From contig CALDLZ010000347.1 of NCBI GenBank assembly GCA_937915335.1, positions 1 through 11,320 on the forward strand: a DNA stretch of 11,320 bases. Direction: 5' to 3'. The notes beneath the pieces are model-generated. The model searched no databases. It saw only the letters and a program-made list of their open reading frames with translations, and was not told where the DNA came from. This DNA comes from an uncultured Faecalibacterium sp. (GTDB lineage: Bacteria; Bacillota; Clostridia; Oscillospirales; Ruminococcaceae). Position 1 is the first letter of the stretch, and each line of letters begins with the position of its first letter. The translations under genes and the position numbers were made by a program. Below are positions 9,701 to 11,320 of the stretch, one piece after another.

Positions 9701-10188
9701 ACCTGACTGCGGCGGACATACCCGGCGGCGAAGAGCCGGGCCACCAGCGCTTCCCGGTTGTAGACCATGCCGGGCTTGAGGGTGAGGGTGTTCTTCAAAA
9801 ACTCGTCCCGGGGGACGGTGTATTGTAAGAGTGCTTCGGCGGGCACACAGACGGCGTTCAGCCGTCCGCCAGCCAACGCACCCAGCACTGAAAGGCGGCG
9901 GTACTCGTACTCACGGCCCGCACCCTCCACGGGCCGCAGCATGAAGTCCCGGGGAGGGAACACCGCCGCCGTTAGGCCCAGCGCCTTGAGGTCGTCCGCA
10001 AAGTGGGTGGCCTCGGCCTCGCCGGGGGTCACGATGCAGAGCACCCGGCCCAGATCTTTTTGCAGGGCGGCGTACAGCAGGGCCCGGCCCGCAGGCGGCA
10101 GGCCGAACAGCGCCGCCGGGCCCGGGGTGCCCAGGCTCGCCGCAATCTTCTGATATTCCGCTGTGCTTTTCAGCAGCGCTTCGTACAT
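6727..10188 (-). CDS. mfd: Transcription-repair coupling factor Mfd
   Basis: Mfd is a cytoplasmic DNA translocase that removes RNA polymerase stalled at lesions and recruits UvrA for nucleotide excision repair. The protein has 1,153 residues, close to E. coli Mfd (1,148). The N-terminal UvrB-like module (about 1-470) has the motif FSVRGDIVDIYAPD. The RNA polymerase-interacting domain begins near 487 (DIKPGDYVVHQSHGIG). Helicase motifs follow: Walker A GDVGVGKT at 640-647, DEEQ at 741-744, then SATPIPRTLNM, and the QIRGRVGRSGR motif from about 910. The C-terminal autoinhibitory domain fills roughly 1000-1153. The start at 10188 is chosen because AAGGAGG lies six bases before it; an ATG 18 bases further upstream would place the Shine-Dalgarno inside the coding sequence. 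It lies 33 bases after pth and 26 before the lipoprotein gene, consistent with one operon. No defects are seen. Confidence 0.98.
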   Translation of the reverse strand: MYEALLKSTAEYQKIAASLGTPGPAALFGLPPAGRALLYAALQKDLGRVLCIVTPGEAEATHFADDLKALGLTAAVFPPRDFMLRPVEGAGREYEYRRLSVLGALAGGRLNAVCVPAEALLQYTVPRDEFLKNTLTLKPGMVYNREALVARLFAAGYVRRSQVDGPGQFSVRGDIVDIYAPDMHQPARVEYWDDEIDSLASFDLLTQRRDGSLEKIYLSPAREVLFGDTTETAEALRGAIKKARGKHRAALEKATEADLAQLDSGLMPEAMDKYYGIRYPEPATLLDHLDTPIFVLDEVGGIRDAQKATEYRRGEELTGLLEEGVLCPGLDVLYQTMDDLAIAAQKQSTLLCENFLRGMNEFKLKDLINVEAFAAPNWGGDMASLREDLDPLIAQGYSITLFSGTPKGAAALTRDLTDKGYSVSMSRDVRPAKGIVQVLPGHLTAGCTFPFAHAAVISSRRHGLDEEAAAENKRRKKNKNALSSLSDIKPGDYVVHQSHGIGMYAGIQRLEVQGAIKDYLKIQYSGSDVLYVPVTQLDLLSRYTAPGDEEKVKLAKLGGTEWQRTRAKVKKATEEMAQELIELYARRRQAQGYAFPPDGDCQNDFETRFEYDETDDQLHATAEIKQDMEKPYPMDRLLCGDVGVGKTEVALRAAFKCVMGGKQCAILAPTTLLAWQHYNTILSRMEAFPVKVGMLSRFRTAKQQKETLRGLQAGSVDIVVGTHRLLSKDVRFHDLGLVIIDEEQRFGVKHKEKLKENFIGVDMLTLSATPIPRTLNMAMSGIRDLSTIEQPPIERQPVETFVLEYNDVILAEAMKKELARGGQVYYLHNRVDNIESTAAHVSQMVPGARVGIAHGKMTEEELNPVWQHLLNGEIDILVCTTLIETGIDVRNCNTLIIEDADRMGLAQLYQIRGRVGRSGRKAYAYFTFRRDKTLTDIAQKRLSAIREFTAFGSGFRIAMRDLQIRGAGSLLGHSQHGHMEAVGYDLYVKMLGQAIARAKGEPVQRDKSECLVDLRVDAYIPEKYIADGPGRIEAYKRIAAIQTPEDAADVLDELIDRYGDPPPSVSDLVNVSLVRVQATAVGVYEVTQKKDTLVLQVEQLDLKMIKGLLVAFNGRVTAGAGAKPYLSVTLQKDEKPLELLQSILKAMAEILGN

Positions 10189-10194
10189 CGTAGA

Positions 10195-10201
10195 CCTCCT
10201 T
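10195..10201 (-). promoter_or_regulatory. Ribosome binding site deciding the mfd start
   Basis: The minus strand reads AAGGAGG, a perfect Shine-Dalgarno sequence, with six bases before the ATG at 10188. The alternative in-frame ATG at 10206 is upstream of this site and would encode M-G-R-R-S-T out of the ribosome binding site itself, so it is rejected. Confidence 0.9.
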
Positions 10202-10221
10202 CCCAAACAAAAGCCTTTCAG

Positions 10222-10800
10222 TTACCCATTATATTTACTCTGTGCCAGCCCCAGTTTCCCATCCATGATGAGCTTTGCCGCCGCTTCCAGGTCGGGATAA
10301 CGGTCGGCGAGGGCCTTGGCGTCCTCGGGCGGGAACTTGCCCAGCACCCAATCGGCCAGATCGTAGTCGGGCCGGGGCTTGGCACCCACGCCGATGCGGA
10401 TGCGGGGAAAGCCCTCGCCGCCCAGCCGGGCAATGATGCTCTTTAACCCGTTATGGCCGCCCGCCGAGCCTGAGGGCCGGATGCGCAGCTTGCCGGGGTT
10501 CTGGGTGATATCGTCGCACAGGACGATGACATGGTCGGCGGGGATCTTGAAGAAGCCTGCCAGCGGGGCGATGGAATCACCCGAAAGGTTCATGTAGGTC
10601 AGGGGCTTCAGCAGCACCACCTTGTGGCCGTCCACTTCGCCCTGGCCCCACAGCCCCTGAAACTTGGTTTTGCTGACGCTGATGCCCCACCTGCCGGCCA
10701 GATAGTCCAGCGCGGCAAAGCCGGCATTGTGGCGGGTGCCGTCGTATTTTGCTTCCGGGTTGCCGAGACCCGCGATCAGCCAGATGTCGTTTGCATTCAT
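10222..10800 (-). CDS. pth: Peptidyl-tRNA hydrolase
   Basis: Pth cleaves peptidyl-tRNA released by stalled ribosomes and recycles the tRNA; it is normally essential in bacteria. The protein has 192 residues, the usual length. Its catalytic and substrate-binding residues are all visible: N14 in GLGNP, catalytic H24 in TRHNAGF, M70 in LTYMNLSG, D96 in the CDD motif, and N117 in GGHNGLKSI. The ATG at 10800 is chosen because the family sequence begins a few residues later and the upstream open frame runs back through the promoter and repeats. The ribosome binding site is poor: AGGAAAAGG lies 13 bases upstream, which is a long spacing. It is the first gene of the pth-mfd-lipoprotein operon. Confidence 0.97.
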   Translation of the reverse strand: MNANDIWLIAGLGNPEAKYDGTRHNAGFAALDYLAGRWGISVSKTKFQGLWGQGEVDGHKVVLLKPLTYMNLSGDSIAPLAGFFKIPADHVIVLCDDITQNPGKLRIRPSGSAGGHNGLKSIIARLGGEGFPRIRIGVGAKPRPDYDLADWVLGKFPPEDAKALADRYPDLEAAAKLIMDGKLGLAQSKYNG

Positions 10801-10855
10801 AGTTGTTGTTTTGCCTTTTCCTGTTCGATCAAAATAATGTGTGGTACAGTTCTTT

Positions 10856-10884
10856 AGTATAACATAGGCGCGGGAAAAAAGAAA
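10856..10884 (-). promoter_or_regulatory. Extended -10 promoter for the pth-mfd operon
   Basis: On the minus strand, TGTTATACT gives an extended -10 (TATACT at 10861-10856 preceded by TG and one base). Seventeen bases upstream is TTTCTT (10884-10879), a weak -35 match, so recognition would depend mainly on the extended -10. Transcription would start near 10849, leaving a leader of about 50 bases before pth. The -35 region overlaps the end of the first 26-bp repeat copy. Confidence 0.6.
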
Positions 10885-10932
10885 TCCGTTTTGCGGGAAA
10901 AACGACGAAATCCGTTTTGCGGGAAAAACGAC
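10881..10932. repeat. Two perfect tandem 26-bp repeats upstream of the pth promoter
   Basis: Positions 10881-10906 and 10907-10932 are identical 26-base units containing the core CCGTTTTGCGGGAAAAACG. A third partial, diverged copy (CGGGAAAAAA, 10871-10880) precedes them, lacking the CGAC end. Across the junction AAAACG and CGTTTT form a 6-bp inverted repeat. The array fills the space between the upstream terminator tail and the pth -35 region. No reading frame explains it. It could be a regulator-binding array or a simple slippage duplication. Confidence 0.9.
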
Positions 10933-10967
10933 AAAGCCGCCCTGCACCCATACGGATACAGAGCGGC
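10924..10967 (-). terminator. Intrinsic terminator of the upstream minus-strand gene
   Basis: On the minus strand GCCGCTCTG (10967-10959) pairs with CAGGGCGGC (10944-10936), giving a 9-bp stem with one G·T wobble and a 14-base loop. It is followed by TTTGTCGTTTTT. On the plus strand the wobble becomes a C·A mismatch, so the structure is oriented for the minus strand. It would end transcription from the partial gene at 11174 and insulate pth. Its T-tract lies inside the second 26-bp repeat copy. Confidence 0.7.
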
Positions 10968-11010
10968 GTTGCCGGTTTATTGGGAATATTCGGGAATGGT
11001 TTGGTTGGAT

Positions 11011-11163
11011 GGCTCGCCCTCTCAGTCAAAGCCTAACGGCTTTGCCAGCTCCCCCAAAGGGGGAGCCTTTGGCAGCGTCACCGCAAGCATCTGCTGAAGG
11101 ACAAGCCACTCTTGGCTCTCCCTTTGGGAGAGCTGTCTGCGAAGCAGACTGAGAGGGCGAGCC
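11011..11163. mobile_element. MITE-like palindromic element, 153 bp
   Basis: Perfect 17-bp terminal inverted repeats (11011-11027 and 11147-11163, GGCTCGCCCTCTCAGTC at the left) bound a non-coding segment. Inside, four hairpins are arranged in mirror fashion: AAAGCC/GGCTTT (11028-11043), GCTCCCCC/GGGGGAGC (11048-11066), GCTCTCCC/GGGAGAGC (11115-11133) and GTCTGC/GCAGAC (11135-11149, overlapping the right terminal repeat by three bases). There is no transposase, and no obvious target duplication flanks it. This matches a non-autonomous miniature element or a dispersed extragenic palindrome. I recall similar CCCTCTCAGTC-ended palindromes from Faecalibacterium-like genomes but cannot verify this here. 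It begins ten bases beyond the stop of the neighbouring minus-strand gene, so it lies in that gene's 3' untranslated region and could affect its transcript end. Confidence 0.75.
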
Positions 11164-11173
11164 CGTGTATGGT

Positions 11174-11320
11174 TTACTCGTTCACCTTTGCTTCGTTCTG
11201 CTCCTTAATCGCATTCAGCGCGGCAAACTTGCCCACACCCTTCTCGGGGTGGAAGGTGCCGTCCGCCTCGTTCTCCATCAGGCCATTGGCAACGACCCAC
11301 TGCTGGGCCTGCTCGGTCTC
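11174..11320 (-). CDS. C-terminal 48 residues of an unidentified protein (gene continues past the window)
   Basis: The minus strand is open from the window edge to a TAA at 11176-11174, with the GC-rich third positions of its neighbours, so it is very probably coding. The visible end reads AQQWVVANGLMENEADGTF followed by HPEKGV and a charged tail ending KVNE. The pattern Trp-x4-Gly-Leu-Met-x4-Asp-Gly-Thr-Phe-x-Pro is reminiscent of an S-layer homology repeat, which would suggest a cell-surface protein. The usual Arg after the Pro segment is missing, however, and one partial repeat is too little to decide. I do not recognise the protein. The MITE-like element starts ten bases after its stop and an intrinsic terminator lies further downstream. 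Confidence 0.7.
   Translation of the reverse strand, partial: ETEQAQQWVVANGLMENEADGTFHPEKGVGKFAALNAIKEQNEAKVNE

Noticed and set aside
6703..9828. A 1,041-codon open frame on the + strand, antisense to mfd
   Set aside because: The mfd frame on the opposite strand is unambiguous, with full family motifs. The antisense translation is rich in His, Gly, Val and Leu with no recognisable domain, as expected when GC-rich third positions suppress stop codons in an opposing frame.
10881..10932. CRISPR array
   Set aside because: The two 26-bp units are directly adjacent with no spacer, and no cas gene is present.
10801..10947. A 49-residue N-terminal extension of Pth
   Set aside because: It would translate the tandem repeats and the promoter; Pth homology begins only after the ATG at 10800.
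11028..11149. tRNA or structured RNA gene
   Set aside because: The several hairpins are explained by the mirror-symmetric repeat element; there is no tRNA cloverleaf, T-loop consensus or known riboswitch core.

Overview
The window looks like a piece of chromosome from a GC-rich gut Firmicute of the Faecalibacterium/Oscillospiraceae type. This is inferred from GC-rich third codon positions, clear AGGAGG-type ribosome binding sites, a pth-mfd-foldase lipoprotein gene order of the kind seen in Clostridia, and a palindromic short repeat of a style I associate with Faecalibacterium. No 16S or other taxonomic marker is present, so the assignment is tentative.

The left half (1-5508) is read on the + strand. 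It holds the 3' part of a cation diffusion facilitator transporter, a fold-type I PLP aminotransferase, an NADP-type isocitrate dehydrogenase of the dimeric eukaryote-like subfamily, and a short cytoplasmic glycoside hydrolase family 2 enzyme. Gaps are 27, 79 and 49 bases. A hairpin before icd and another after it may modulate read-through. Isocitrate dehydrogenase makes 2-oxoglutarate, the usual amino-group acceptor of such aminotransferases, so these two neighbours plausibly serve amino acid/glutamate metabolism. The transporter and the glycosidase have no evident biochemical link to them.

A strong bidirectional terminator (5514-5545) separates these genes from a convergent minus-strand operon: pth (peptidyl-tRNA hydrolase), mfd (transcription-repair coupling factor) and a PrsA/SurA-like lipoprotein with a degenerate isomerase region. 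The operon has an extended -10 promoter at 10856-10884. Upstream of it are two perfect tandem 26-bp repeats (10881-10932), then a minus-strand terminator (10936-10967), then a 153-bp MITE-like element with perfect 17-bp terminal inverted repeats (11011-11163), and finally the last 48 codons of another minus-strand gene.

I saw no CRISPR array, tRNA, rRNA, riboswitch, integrase, toxin-antitoxin pair or defence gene. The genes are mostly housekeeping or metabolic. The least explained DNA is the 10801-11173 intergenic region. I found no convincing new multi-gene system.
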